Part shown: positions 43,444-52,588 of the stretch, one piece after another
Layout: every line of letters begins with the position of its first letter
Numbering within the stretch: position 1 is the stretch's first letter
Assembly (NCBI GenBank): GCA_015698305.1
Contig: CP048620.1
Location: 2,378,001-2,442,000, forward strand
DNA length: 64,000 nucleotides
DNA from: Candidatus Nitrohelix vancouverensis
GTDB taxonomy: Bacteria > Nitrospinota > Nitrospinia > Nitrospinales > VA-1
Direction of reading: 5' to 3'
Notes under the pieces: generated by a model
Databases searched by the model: none
What the model was told of the DNA's origin: nothing
The model's input: only the letters and a program-made list of their open reading frames with translations
Position numbers and translations under genes: made by a program

Positions 43444-43502
43444 CAAAATGTGGCTCCAGTGTATCCAGGCGTCTGACCATGTGAGATTATCAATTCTTGA
43501 TC

Positions 43503-44270
43503 TTACCCGACAAAGACGGAATTCCAAAAATTTTTCAAAACCAAAAAGTATTTACCGTCCTGCGCCATCATCATATCGTTGTGCCCTACCCCCTCTAAAA
43601 TCTCCAGGGCCTTATTTTTCGCCCCGGCGTTTTTATGGTTGAGTTGGGCTTCTGCCGGGGAAATCAGGAAATCATCCTCGCCGTGCATGATGAGCGTGGG
43701 GCAGGACACCTTGGAAATTTTCTGGCTGTTATTGAAGGTCGCATTGTCTTCCGGGGAGATGGCGTCAACTTTCAAGCCTCTGCGTTCAACCAGGGGGATC
43801 GGGTCTGCATAGCCGCTTTCAATGACGCAACAAGCTATTTCAGGATATTGAGAACATAACTCGATAGCAGAGGCGCTTCCAAGCGATCTTCCCATCACGC
43901 AAACGGATTTTTTAAGAATCCCTTTTGCCTTGAGTTCATCATAGATGCGCCGTGCATCATCCAGGGCCCGTCTCAGCGTCGGCGTTCCGTCGCTTTTTCC
44001 ATAACCGCGGTACTCTGCGGCGACAAGCTCAGCGCCCAAATCGCTCAAGATGCCTGAAAGATCGTCATAATCCGAAGCGATTTCGCCGTTGCCGTGAAAA
44101 TACAGTAGAGTGAAGGATGCGGCTGGGTTTGTGTAGCGGCGAACATGTATTTTGATTGGCGTTTCGACCTCAATGAAATGATCTTCTGCATGCGCGGGAG
44201 TGGCTTTCTGATCGGGGCGTGGGAAAAAAAGATTGTTGTTGAATTCGGCTGAATCAAAAATTGAGTTCAT
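43503..44270 (-). CDS. alpha/beta hydrolase
   Basis: The 255-residue protein has LLYFHGNGEIASDY (oxyanion loop), the nucleophile elbow GRSLGS, the acid in IMHGEDDFLI and the His in GVGHNDMM, giving a complete Ser-Asp-His triad. It resembles BEM46/serine aminopeptidase-like hydrolases. Substrate unknown. Confidence 0.82.
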   Translation of the reverse strand: MNSIFDSAEFNNNLFFPRPDQKATPAHAEDHFIEVETPIKIHVRRYTNPAASFTLLYFHGNGEIASDYDDLSGILSDLGAELVAAEYRGYGKSDGTPTLRRALDDARRIYDELKAKGILKKSVCVMGRSLGSASAIELCSQYPEIACCVIESGYADPIPLVERRGLKVDAISPEDNATFNNSQKISKVSCPTLIMHGEDDFLISPAEAQLNHKNAGAKNKALEILEGVGHNDMMMAQDGKYFLVLKNFWNSVFVG

Positions 44271-44497
44271 GAGTTATCCGTATCCTTGTAACTTATTGAT
44301 TTTATTAATGTTTTTAAAGGAGAATAATTAGAATATAAAAACCCGAAAACTATTGAAATGCGGTCAATAAAATGCAAAAATAGCCAATTTTATCTGGATT
44401 GAGTGCATTTAAAGTATGTGAATTACCAAAATAACGGTTTTCCGTTCTTAATATTTTAACTAGCGCTATCAACCGAGTTTACTCGAAGGAGACTTGC

Positions 44498-46756
44498 ATG
44501 TTACTGGAAACTGGACCGATTGAGAAATTATTTCAATCTATGGATCAAAAACTGGACGCCGCCAGAAAGAATTTGGGGCGCGGCCTGACCCTGGTCGAGA
44601 AGATTTTATTCTCGCACATGGACGACTCGGATTTTTCCAAGCTGGAGCGTGGAAAATCTAATATCAAAGTATTTCCTGATCGTGTTGCTATGCAGGATGC
44701 AACGGCGCAAATGGCAATTTTACAGTTCATGTCGGCGAACATTCCCAAGGTTAAATCGCCGACCAGTGTGCACTGTGACCATTTGATTCAGGCGCATGTC
44801 GGATCGGACAAGGATCTGGTCTCGGCTATCGAAACCAATAAGGAAGTTTACGATTTTCTGCATTCTGCGGCGATGAAATACGGCATGGATTTCTGGCGGC
44901 CGGGTTCTGGCATCATCCATCAGGTTGTATACGAAAATTATGCGGTTCCCGGCACATTGATGATCGGTACCGATTCGCACACGCCAAACGCTGGCGGCAT
45001 GGGCATGATCGCTATTGGCGTTGGTGGAGCGGATGCGGTGGATGTCATGACGGGTCAAGGTTTCGACACCAAGATGCCGAAACTGGTAGGCATCAAATTG
45101 AAAGGTAAGTTGAGCGGTTGGGTTGCTTCCAAAGACATCATTCTCAAAGTGGCTACCATGCTGACGGTTAAAGGCGGCACGGGTAAGATCATTGAGTATT
45201 TTGGCGAAGGCGCGCGGTCCATGAGCGCAACGGGTAAAGGCACCGTGACCAATATGGGCGCGGAAATCGGAGCCACCACCTCTATCTTCAATTATGACGA
45301 GCACCTTGACCCCTACATGAGAGCTACCGGTCGCGGAGCCGTTGCTGATCTCTGTAAGAAATATGCGCATCACCTGCAGTCTGATCCCGAGGTGGAGCAA
45401 AATCCTGAGAAGTATTACGATGAAGTTCATGAAATCGACCTCAACGCTCTGGAGCCGCATATTGTCGGGCCTCACACCCCTGACCTGGGACGTCCTGTTT
45501 CTGCAATGTCCAAGGAAGTGGATGAGAAAAAATACCCCGAGGCTTTGTCTGCGGCATTGATCGGTTCCTGCACCAACTCCAGCTACGAGGATTTGACGCG
45601 CGCGGTCAGTCTGGTGCGTCAAGCCAAAAAAGCGGGATTGAAAGTCAAATCCAGCTTCATGGTCACCCCCGGTTCGGAGACGATTTTCGAGACAATCAGC
45701 CGAGACGGTATTTTGAAGGATTTTGAAGATGTTGGCGCCACCGTGCTTGCGAACGCTTGCGGTCCCTGTATTGGGCAATGGAAGCGGGATGATGTTAAAA
45801 AGGGTGATCCCAACAGCATTCTGACGTCTTACAATCGTAACTTCGCAAAACGCAACGACGGCAATCCTGAGACGCTGGGTTTCATCAGCAGTCCCGAGCT
45901 TGTAGTCGCAATGGCTTTCAGCGGTTCGATGAAATTCAATCCTCTGACGGACAGCCTGAAGGACAAGGACGGCAACGACTTCAAGTTTCAGCCGCCGCAG
46001 GGCGACGTATTGCCGGTCAACGGTTATTCCTCCAAGGATAACGGTTATGAAGCGCCGACGATGACGGGCGAAGTCATCATCGACCCTTCCAGCGAACGTT
46101 TGTCGTTCCTTGACCCGTTCCCGAAACAAGATCCGGCTGGCGATTACAAGGATCTGCCTGTATTGCTCAAGGCAAAGGGAAAATGTACCACTGACCATAT
46201 TTCGCAGGCGGGTCCGTGGCTGAAGTTTCGCGGTCATCTGAACAACATCAGCAACAATATGTTCCTCGGCGCTACCAATGCTTTCACCGGCGAAACGGGT
46301 AACGGCACCAACCCGGTCACTGGAGAAAAAGGCGTTGAACTGAACAAAATCGCGCGCAACCTGAAGGAAGATCATAATATGGGTTGGGTGGTTTTTGGCG
46401 ACGAAAACCTGGGCGAAGGTTCGAGCCGCGAGCATGCGGCGATGGAGCCTCGACATATGGGTTGTCGAGCTTTCATTGCTAATTCATACGCTCGAATTTT
46501 TGAAGCGAATCTGAAGAAGCAAGGCGTTCTCGCTTTCACCTTCACCGACAAAAACGATTACGACAAGGTGCAGGAAGCGGATCGCGTTACAATCGAAGGA
46601 CTCGATCAGTTGGCGGCAGGCAAGCCTGTAACGGTCAAGATCAAACACAGCGATGGCTCCGAAGAGTCCATTCAGGTGAACCACACCTTGAATGATACGG
46701 AGATCCAGTGGTTCTATGCAGGTTCTGCATTGAACTATGTTGGCGCGCAGAAGTAA
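44498..46756 (+). CDS. acnA: aconitate hydratase, mitochondrial type
   Basis: The 752-residue protein has three [4Fe-4S] ligands at Cys358 (GSCTNSS), Cys421 and Cys424 (NACGPCIGQW), HCDHLIQAH, GTDSHTPNAGG and the swivel domain near the C-terminus. Numbering and length are like mitochondrial aconitase. It interconverts citrate and isocitrate in the oxidative or reductive TCA cycle. AAGGAG precedes the ATG. A strong terminator follows. The long open frame on the opposite strand is a shadow. Confidence 0.95.
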   Translation: MLLETGPIEKLFQSMDQKLDAARKNLGRGLTLVEKILFSHMDDSDFSKLERGKSNIKVFPDRVAMQDATAQMAILQFMSANIPKVKSPTSVHCDHLIQAHVGSDKDLVSAIETNKEVYDFLHSAAMKYGMDFWRPGSGIIHQVVYENYAVPGTLMIGTDSHTPNAGGMGMIAIGVGGADAVDVMTGQGFDTKMPKLVGIKLKGKLSGWVASKDIILKVATMLTVKGGTGKIIEYFGEGARSMSATGKGTVTNMGAEIGATTSIFNYDEHLDPYMRATGRGAVADLCKKYAHHLQSDPEVEQNPEKYYDEVHEIDLNALEPHIVGPHTPDLGRPVSAMSKEVDEKKYPEALSAALIGSCTNSSYEDLTRAVSLVRQAKKAGLKVKSSFMVTPGSETIFETISRDGILKDFEDVGATVLANACGPCIGQWKRDDVKKGDPNSILTSYNRNFAKRNDGNPETLGFISSPELVVAMAFSGSMKFNPLTDSLKDKDGNDFKFQPPQGDVLPVNGYSSKDNGYEAPTMTGEVIIDPSSERLSFLDPFPKQDPAGDYKDLPVLLKAKGKCTTDHISQAGPWLKFRGHLNNISNNMFLGATNAFTGETGNGTNPVTGEKGVELNKIARNLKEDHNMGWVVFGDENLGEGSSREHAAMEPRHMGCRAFIANSYARIFEANLKKQGVLAFTFTDKNDYDKVQEADRVTIEGLDQLAAGKPVTVKIKHSDGSEESIQVNHTLNDTEIQWFYAGSALNYVGAQK

Positions 46757-46774
46757 GAAGTTTCAGGTAAACGA

Positions 46775-46810
46775 AACCCCGGGCGTTTCTCGCCCGGGGT
46801 TTTTTATTTT
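46775..46810 (+). terminator. Rho-independent terminator of aconitase
   Basis: An 11-bp perfect stem AACCCCGGGCG/CGCCCGGGGTT with loop TTTCT is followed by TTTTTATTTT, 18 bases after the stop. Confidence 0.93.
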
Positions 46811-46836
46811 GCCCATTTCCTCGAGTCTCAAACGAT

Positions 46837-47013
46837 TCAGTTTGGACGTTCAATCCAGCCTTTTTTCTTTCCGCTCCTCCAGGTAATTTGCAACCAAGCG
46901 TCTTTCCTTTGTAACGGCGTGACCGAAGTCCCAGCAGGGAGTCGATTGCACTTCTCACCCCTGGGCTTCAAATGGACATAATAGGTTTTTTCCAGTTGGA
47001 ATGCAGAGGACAT
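46837..47013 (-). CDS. small SH3-like domain protein, 58 aa
   Basis: The minus-strand frame encodes MSSAFQLEKTYYVHL..., with a bacterial SH3b-like pattern: GTSVTPLQRKDAWLQITW and GKKKGWIERPN at the C-terminus. It starts 31 bases after the stop of the M48 peptidase, with AAGGGA 9 bases before ATG. It has no signal peptide of its own. It could be an independent small protein or the detached C-terminal SH3 part of the peptidase. Confidence 0.5.
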   Translation of the reverse strand: MSSAFQLEKTYYVHLKPRGEKCNRLPAGTSVTPLQRKDAWLQITWRSGKKKGWIERPN

Positions 47014-47044
47014 GGAGGTCTGTCCCTTGAACGAATGGGGGGAA

Positions 47045-48202
47045 TTAACGGGTTCTTATATCCGGGCGACCCACTTTTAAATCATCTTCAGGAATGCGAT
47101 TGAGTTCCGGCACATTCGGCATGGCGGACCCCTTCGCAACAGAATTGAGAGTATCCTCTTCCAGTTTGACAATTTCCTTGCCAGCGTAAACGCCCTCTCT
47201 GATGATTTTAATCAGGGTTCCGGGTTTGAGCGGATCGTCGATTTTCATGCCGTTGAGAACAGCAATTTCGAGATCCATTTTAGGTTTCTTGAGAATCTTA
47301 TCGGCGATCACTGGGAAGCTGTCCCCGGGCTGAACTCGATAAATGTCGATGTATTTTTCTTTGATTACCCGATTGTCGTTGGATTGTCTCTTGCCATCAT
47401 AAGGCAGTCCCCTGAGTTGGCTTATGTACTGTTCACGTCCTTCGACCAGATTGGTTTTATGGCGTGTCATTGTCGAAGAAAATAAATCCGCCTGTATGAT
47501 TCGTTCTTTGGTTTCCGGGTGAGTGGCCTGAAAGCCATGATAGGACTGACCCGTCATGATCTCGTGGTGGCGCAGACTCTTTAGAAAATCAACCATATTT
47601 TTCGGGTTATAACCCGCTTCCAGGGCATTGAACATGCCTTGCTGGTCGGATTCCATTTCCGCTTCCCTGCCGAAACCGAGGTTGATCTGGCTCGACATGG
47701 CGGTGCTGATCATCAGCCATTGTCCCGCATTCTTGGGGCTGGCGATGGCGCCGCCGATACTGAGAATCTGGGCGCCAATACTGCGGATCATCATTTTCGC
47801 GCCGTGATGGAAAATGACATGGCCAATTTCATGCCCCAACACGCCGGCAAGCTCGGCTTCGCTGTTCAACGCGGCCAATATCCCTGTCGTGATGTAGATA
47901 TAACCGCCTGGCAAGGCGAAGGCGTTGATCTCAGAACTGTCAACAACCTTGAAATGATACTTCGCAAATACCTTGTCGGACAGCTTGGAAACCAGTTTTT
48001 GACCGACTTCATTGACGTAAAGCTGTAACTCCTTGTCCTGATACAAGCCGTATTGACGAATGATCTGAGGGTCAGCTTCCCTGCCCAGATTCAGTTCCGT
48101 CTCTTCAGAAATGAACGGAACCGCGCGCGCCGTCTCTGGGAGGATGGCAAAAGCTCCGCATAAGAGGAGCAGGCTGAATATTATTTTAGCGCGCTGAAGC
48201 AT
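47045..48202 (-). CDS. M48 family metalloprotease with LysM-like domain (BepA-like)
   Basis: The 385-residue protein has a signal peptide (about 6-27, ARAVPF), zinc-binding HEIGH (124-128), a third ligand in EMESDQQG, and a C-terminal LysM-like segment (VQPGDSFPVIADKIL to PGTLIKI). This resembles the periplasmic protease BepA/YfgC that helps outer-membrane protein assembly. It lies 17 bases downstream of a YfgM-like TPR gene. Confidence 0.85.
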   Translation of the reverse strand: MLQRAKIIFSLLLLCGAFAILPETARAVPFISEETELNLGREADPQIIRQYGLYQDKELQLYVNEVGQKLVSKLSDKVFAKYHFKVVDSSEINAFALPGGYIYITTGILAALNSEAELAGVLGHEIGHVIFHHGAKMMIRSIGAQILSIGGAIASPKNAGQWLMISTAMSSQINLGFGREAEMESDQQGMFNALEAGYNPKNMVDFLKSLRHHEIMTGQSYHGFQATHPETKERIIQADLFSSTMTRHKTNLVEGREQYISQLRGLPYDGKRQSNDNRVIKEKYIDIYRVQPGDSFPVIADKILKKPKMDLEIAVLNGMKIDDPLKPGTLIKIIREGVYAGKEIVKLEEDTLNSVAKGSAMPNVPELNRIPEDDLKVGRPDIRTR

Positions 48203-48219
48203 AGGTTTGATTTGTGTGG

Positions 48220-48894
48220 TTAAACTTCTTTTTCCAATGCCTGTATCTGTGCATCAACTTTCCCGATGACATTACCGGAGAATTTATTTTTCATTTCGCG
48301 TAAAACGAGCAGAGCGCCCTTGCTGTCGTTATTGAGCTTGTAGCAACGCGCCAGGCTGAAATAGACATGAGATGTGGGCGGAATTTCGGGCATATCAATC
48401 AATGAACGGTAATAATCGATCGCCTGCGGGTACTGTTTTTTCACTTCGAGAATGGAAGCCAGACCGACCTGCGCGACCTGATACTGAATTTCAGAAGGTT
48501 TCGTGTCAGCGATGACTGAATCGTAGATCTTTTGAGCTTCATCGTATTTCTTTTCTCTATAAAACGCATCCGCAAGCATCAAAGCGCCGCGAGTTTTATG
48601 CGTGGGGGAATCCAGTTTTTCGTAGATTCCTTTCAAAACGCCGGAAGCGTTTTCTGCGCTCTTTTCCTGTTCGCTTTGCATCTGGCTCAAAAGGATTTCC
48701 TGACTTTCCATGTTGGATTTCTGAAAGGCGGTGAATCCCCAGTAAGCGCCCAAAAGCAGAAACAGGCCGACAAGGCTTGCGATTACAGTCGGCTGTCTGT
48801 CTGAAAGGTAATGAATTATTTTGTCAGACTGGGTTAAAAACTGATCGGGCGTTTTAACAATTTGTTTTCTGGAAATTCGTTCGTGTTTAGCCAT
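48220..48894 (-). CDS. YfgM-like membrane-anchored TPR protein
   Basis: The 224-residue protein has a cytoplasmic N-terminus, one membrane segment (about 35-55, VIASLVGLFLLLGAYWGF) and a periplasmic TPR region (for example AFYREKKYDEAQKIYDSVI). This is the YfgM layout, an ancillary factor of the SecYEG translocon and periplasmic chaperone network. It probably forms one operon with the BepA-like protease. Confidence 0.75.
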   Translation of the reverse strand: MAKHERISRKQIVKTPDQFLTQSDKIIHYLSDRQPTVIASLVGLFLLLGAYWGFTAFQKSNMESQEILLSQMQSEQEKSAENASGVLKGIYEKLDSPTHKTRGALMLADAFYREKKYDEAQKIYDSVIADTKPSEIQYQVAQVGLASILEVKKQYPQAIDYYRSLIDMPEIPPTSHVYFSLARCYKLNNDSKGALLVLREMKNKFSGNVIGKVDAQIQALEKEV

Positions 48895-49071
48895 TACGCT
48901 TCCGGTGGGGTGGTTTTTGATTAAGTTTTGACGTGTGAATTCTATATATTCATTTAATCATAAAAACGCAAGGGCCGACAAGGGAATTCTCCTTCCTTAA
49001 ATTGGAGTTTGAGAGGCCGCCCAGTTTGGTTATAATGAGCCTTCTATTATCTATTGAACCTGCCGCATCCT

Positions 49072-50094
49072 ATGAGAAATACTAAACTTGCCGTACTCGG
49101 CGCCGGAAGTTGGGGAACGGCGCTTTCGATTAACCTTGCCAAACGTTTGGAACGAGTCGATCTCTGGGTTTATGAGAAAGACTTGTTTGATCTCATCGAA
49201 ACGACCCGGGAAAATTCTTACTTTCTTCCTGGCGTTCCCCTTCCCTCGGCAATTCATCCGACGCATTCCTTAAAGGAGGCCGTTGCTGGAAAAGAGATTC
49301 TGCTTCTTGCGATTCCCACGCATTTCATTCGCGAGACTTTGGCCACAATCCAGCCGTTTTTAGCGCCCAATTGCTTGATCGTGAACGCGGGTAAGGGAAT
49401 CGAAAACGACACGCTTTGCGTCATTCACGAGATCATCGAACAAATTCTGGGTTCTTCTATACGTACGGCGACCATATCGGGTCCGACCTTTGCCGCAGAA
49501 ATCGCTCAAGACGCGCCTTCGGCCCTGGTCGCGGCGGCGAAGACGATGGCGGATGCCGAGATCGTTCAGGAGCTTTTTAATGGCCCCGATTTGCGGGTCT
49601 TTGCCAGCAACGATCTGATCGGAGTGGAAACGGGCGGCGCCTTGAAAAACGTGATCGCCATTGCCGCCGGGATTTCGGATGGTTTGGGGCTGGGCCACAA
49701 TGCGCGCGCGGCGTTAATCACGCGCGGCCTGGTGGAGATCTCTCGAATTGGGACCGCGATGGGCGCTCGGCCCGAGACTTTTTCCGGTTTATCCGGTTTG
49801 GGGGATTTGGTTCTCACCTGCACGGGCGATTTGAGTCGGAACCGGAGCGTTGGCATTAAACTGGGACAAGGTCAGTCGCTCGCAGAGATCACCGGGGGGA
49901 TGAAAATGGTGGCGGAAGGCGTGCGCACCGTTAAATCGGCGCGGGACTTGAAAAACAAATTTGGACTGCAAGCCTCGGTGATTGAAGAAACCTATCAAAT
50001 CCTCTATGAGAATAAACCGCCGTCTCTGGCATTGAGGGACCTGATGAAAGTCAACATCACATCTGAATTTTCTGGAGTGAAAGGTCTTCCATAG
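49072..50094 (+). CDS. gpsA: glycerol-3-phosphate dehydrogenase [NAD(P)+]
   Basis: The enzyme (340 residues from ATG 49072) has LGAGSWGTALS, AGKGIE, SGPTFAAEIA and the catalytic lysine GGALKNVIAIAAGI. It makes sn-glycerol-3-phosphate for phospholipids. A TTG at 49054 would add six residues. Neither start has a strong ribosome site. The last codons (SGVKGLP) coincide with the first copy of the repeat that runs to larB. Confidence 0.94.
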   Translation: MRNTKLAVLGAGSWGTALSINLAKRLERVDLWVYEKDLFDLIETTRENSYFLPGVPLPSAIHPTHSLKEAVAGKEILLLAIPTHFIRETLATIQPFLAPNCLIVNAGKGIENDTLCVIHEIIEQILGSSIRTATISGPTFAAEIAQDAPSALVAAAKTMADAEIVQELFNGPDLRVFASNDLIGVETGGALKNVIAIAAGISDGLGLGHNARAALITRGLVEISRIGTAMGARPETFSGLSGLGDLVLTCTGDLSRNRSVGIKLGQGQSLAEITGGMKMVAEGVRTVKSARDLKNKFGLQASVIEETYQILYENKPPSLALRDLMKVNITSEFSGVKGLP

Positions 50095-50238
50095 ATAATG
50101 AGTTTCTCGAAGTATAAATCCTGGTGAAATTTCGATTGAGTTTCAGGGAATGAAAGGTCTTCTATGGTCTTGGTGGGTCCGGGCCAAACATATTAGTGAA
50201 ATTGAGTTTAATTTTTAGGGAGTGAAAGGCCTCGCATG
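50068..50238 (+). repeat. three imperfect ~72-bp direct repeats ending in the larB ribosome site
   Basis: The core GGAGTGAAAGGTCTTCCAT recurs with few changes starting near 50075, 50148 and 50220 (spacing 73 and 72). Upstream parts also match between copies 2 and 3 (GGTGAAATTTCGATTGAG versus AGTGAAATTGAG). Copy 1 encodes the end of gpsA, copy 3 provides the ribosome site and ATG of larB, and copy 2 contains a ten-codon ORF starting ATGGTCTTGG. It suggests tandem duplication of a gene-junction segment. Confidence 0.7.
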
Positions 50239-50994
50239 AATATTGAGTCGCTGGAAGAACTGATGCAGGCGCTGTATCAACAGGAGATTTCTCCAAAGGA
50301 AGCGTTCAAGAAAATTAAAAATCTTCCTTATGAAAATCTTGGATTCGCCATGGTCGATCACCATCGGCAAATCCGCACCGGCATGCCGGAAGTCATTTTT
50401 TGTCAGGGAAAATCCCCTGATCAAACCTTGAGCATCATCCAGCGTTTGTATCAGGCGGGAGCCGATGTGCTGGCAACGCGCTTGTCTGAACAGGACTATG
50501 AAACGATTCGTCAGGACTTACCAGAACAGGCGGAATATCTACGCAATGCGCGTTGTCTGGTCATTAAGAAACCGACGACGAAGGAAGCGATCGGAAAAAT
50601 ATGCGTGGTCACTGCGGGCACCTCGGACATTGCCATGGCGGAAGAAGCGGCGATCACGGCGGAAACTTATGGCAGTCATGTCGAACGCATCTTCGATGTG
50701 GGCGTGGCGGGCATCCATCGCCTGTTCGACAATATGGAGCAAATCCGTTCAGCGCGCGTACTCGTTGTCGCCGCGGGTATGGACGGCGCTCTGGCAAGCG
50801 TGATTGGCGGCTTGGTTGAAGCTCCGGTCATCGCTCTGCCCACCAGCGTGGGTTATGGCGCTTCCTTTGGCGGCGTGTCGGCCTTGCTGGCCATGCTCAA
50901 CAGTTGCGCAACAGGCGTGGCGGTGGTCAATATCGATAACGGATTTGGCGCCGGATCGATGGCGCATCGAATCAATGTGACGGGTCAGTCCTGA
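50236..50994 (+). CDS. larB: nickel-pincer cofactor biosynthesis protein LarB
   Basis: The 252-residue protein matches LarB, the AIR-carboxylase-like enzyme that carboxylates and hydrolyses nicotinate adenine dinucleotide: EVIFCQGKSPDQ, VVTAGTSDIAMAEEAA, FDVGVAGIHRL, VAAGMDGALASVIGGL and ALPTSVGYGASFGGVSALL. It starts with ATG in the third repeat copy. It overlaps the convergent SDR gene by 23 bases. larC is 10 kb away. Confidence 0.92.
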   Translation: MNIESLEELMQALYQQEISPKEAFKKIKNLPYENLGFAMVDHHRQIRTGMPEVIFCQGKSPDQTLSIIQRLYQAGADVLATRLSEQDYETIRQDLPEQAEYLRNARCLVIKKPTTKEAIGKICVVTAGTSDIAMAEEAAITAETYGSHVERIFDVGVAGIHRLFDNMEQIRSARVLVVAAGMDGALASVIGGLVEAPVIALPTSVGYGASFGGVSALLAMLNSCATGVAVVNIDNGFGAGSMAHRINVTGQS

Positions 50995-51973
50995 GGCTGG
51001 CGAGTAGACTTTGCATCCCCTCTTCCGGCGTCGTTGAAGGCGCATATCCGAGCTCGTTGCGCGCCCGGCTGATATTGAAGTGATGCGATGTCGCCAGTTG
51101 GGAGGCGACGAAACGGGTCAAGGGCGGCTCCCTGTTGATCCTCAAGGCGCCGTAGATCATTTCAAATACAGCTCCAAGGTTATGGGCTGTGCGGTGACTT
51201 ATCTGTTTTTTGATGGGCGGTAATTCCAACTCGGACAGCAATCGATCGACCCAGTCCCACAGGTTAACGGGCTGACCGTCGCTGATGAAATAAGCCTGTC
51301 CTCCTACCTGTTCTGAATTGTCTCGCAAGGCCTGTTCTGCTTTCAAATGCGCTTCGACGGCGTTGTCGATATAAGTCATATCGACTTTATTTTTCCCTTC
51401 CCCCACTTTAACGAGACGACCGGTTTTCGCCTTATGTATGATGCGCGGGATCAGATGCGCATCGCCCGGCCCCCAAATCAGGTGCGGTCTCAATGAAACC
51501 GTTTTCAATCCTTGCGGGTCGTTCGCCTGCGCGACCAGCGACTCGCCCTGGGCTTTGGTTTTGGAATAGTCGCAATAATACCGTTCAGGGTAAGGGGTCG
51601 ACTCATCGACATTCTCCTGATCCGTCATGTGAAACACCACGCTTGGCGAACTGGTATAGATCAGTCGTTGCGCTGAATTCTTCTTGCAGGCATGGATGAC
51701 GTTTTGAGTTCCGCCGACATTGATCGAGTGATACTCATCGTAAGAACCCCATACGCCGGGGATCGCGGCGACATGATAAACCGCGTCGCATCCGGCAACA
51801 GCTTTGGATACGGCGTCGAGGTCTCGCAGGTCGGCGCAATGCTGGATAATCGCTGATGGCAAATGGGCGTAGTGCTTCCGGCCCAATATGGAAACCGTCT
51901 GCCCTTCGGCGAGCAGGCGCATGGCGATGTGGCTTCCCAGAAAGCCCCCTCCCCCGGTGACCAGAACCTTCAT
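50972..51973 (-). CDS. NAD(P)-dependent extended SDR (epimerase/3-beta-HSD-like, OleD-like)
   Basis: The 333-residue protein has the N-terminal TGGGGFLG dinucleotide site (6-13), the active-site YCDYSKTK (YxxxK), and VSLRPHLIWGPGD. The 3-beta-HSD branch includes NSDHL and OleD reductases. Substrate unknown; no OleA/B/C are nearby. It overlaps coaE by 4 bases. Confidence 0.82.
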   Translation of the reverse strand: MKVLVTGGGGFLGSHIAMRLLAEGQTVSILGRKHYAHLPSAIIQHCADLRDLDAVSKAVAGCDAVYHVAAIPGVWGSYDEYHSINVGGTQNVIHACKKNSAQRLIYTSSPSVVFHMTDQENVDESTPYPERYYCDYSKTKAQGESLVAQANDPQGLKTVSLRPHLIWGPGDAHLIPRIIHKAKTGRLVKVGEGKNKVDMTYIDNAVEAHLKAEQALRDNSEQVGGQAYFISDGQPVNLWDWVDRLLSELELPPIKKQISHRTAHNLGAVFEMIYGALRINREPPLTRFVASQLATSHHFNISRARNELGYAPSTTPEEGMQSLLASLRTDPSH

Positions 51974-52575
51974 TGCTTTGCCAGCTTTGCGATGCTTCGG
52001 AAAGTTGCGAGGGTATTGCTTTGCAATTCTTCCAGTGTGCCATCGTTATGGATGATGAAGTCGGCGAATTTTGATTTCTCCTCAAAAGGCATCTGGCTGT
52101 TCAGACGTTCGATGACCTTCTCGCGCGGCCATCCATTGCGGGCCATGACTCTTTGAATTGCTAATTCTTTTGGGCTGTGAACCAGTACGACCTGATCCAT
52201 ATTGACATGATTCCCTGATTCGATGAGGAGCGCGGCGTCGATAACGACCAGCGAGGAGGGGTCGGATGCGATGAGTTTTTCATAAAGTTTTTTCTCTTCC
52301 TGAAATACGAGCGGATGCAGGATCGCTTCGAGCCGTTTTTTTGCCGAAGGATCATTGAAGACGCGCTCCGCCATTTTTTTGCGATCCAGACGATTTCCAG
52401 AGTCGAGCACATCATCGCCAAACTGTTCGCGGATTTGTTTCCAGCCTTCATGTCCCGGCAAAGTCAGTTCGCGGCTGATGATATCGGCGTCGATGACGCG
52501 CGCACCCAGATCTCTCATCAGATTCGCGACCTGAGTTTTACCTGAGCCGATACTTCCTGTCAGTCCTATGAGCAC
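51970..52575 (-). CDS. coaE: dephospho-CoA kinase
   Basis: The 201-residue P-loop kinase has GLTGSIGSGKTQ (4-15), IDADIISRELT and VIDAALLIESG, typical of CoaE. It phosphorylates the 3'-OH of dephospho-CoA in the last step of CoA synthesis. Confidence 0.94.
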   Translation of the reverse strand: MLIGLTGSIGSGKTQVANLMRDLGARVIDADIISRELTLPGHEGWKQIREQFGDDVLDSGNRLDRKKMAERVFNDPSAKKRLEAILHPLVFQEEKKLYEKLIASDPSSLVVIDAALLIESGNHVNMDQVVLVHSPKELAIQRVMARNGWPREKVIERLNSQMPFEEKSKFADFIIHNDGTLEELQSNTLATFRSIAKLAKQ

Positions 52576-52588
52576 AATCGGGTTCCGA

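Noticed and set aside
44720-46456. 578-codon open frame on the minus strand inside aconitase
   Set aside because: It is antisense to a clear, motif-complete aconitase and its translation is Arg/His-rich and low in domain-like pattern. It is a codon-bias shadow.
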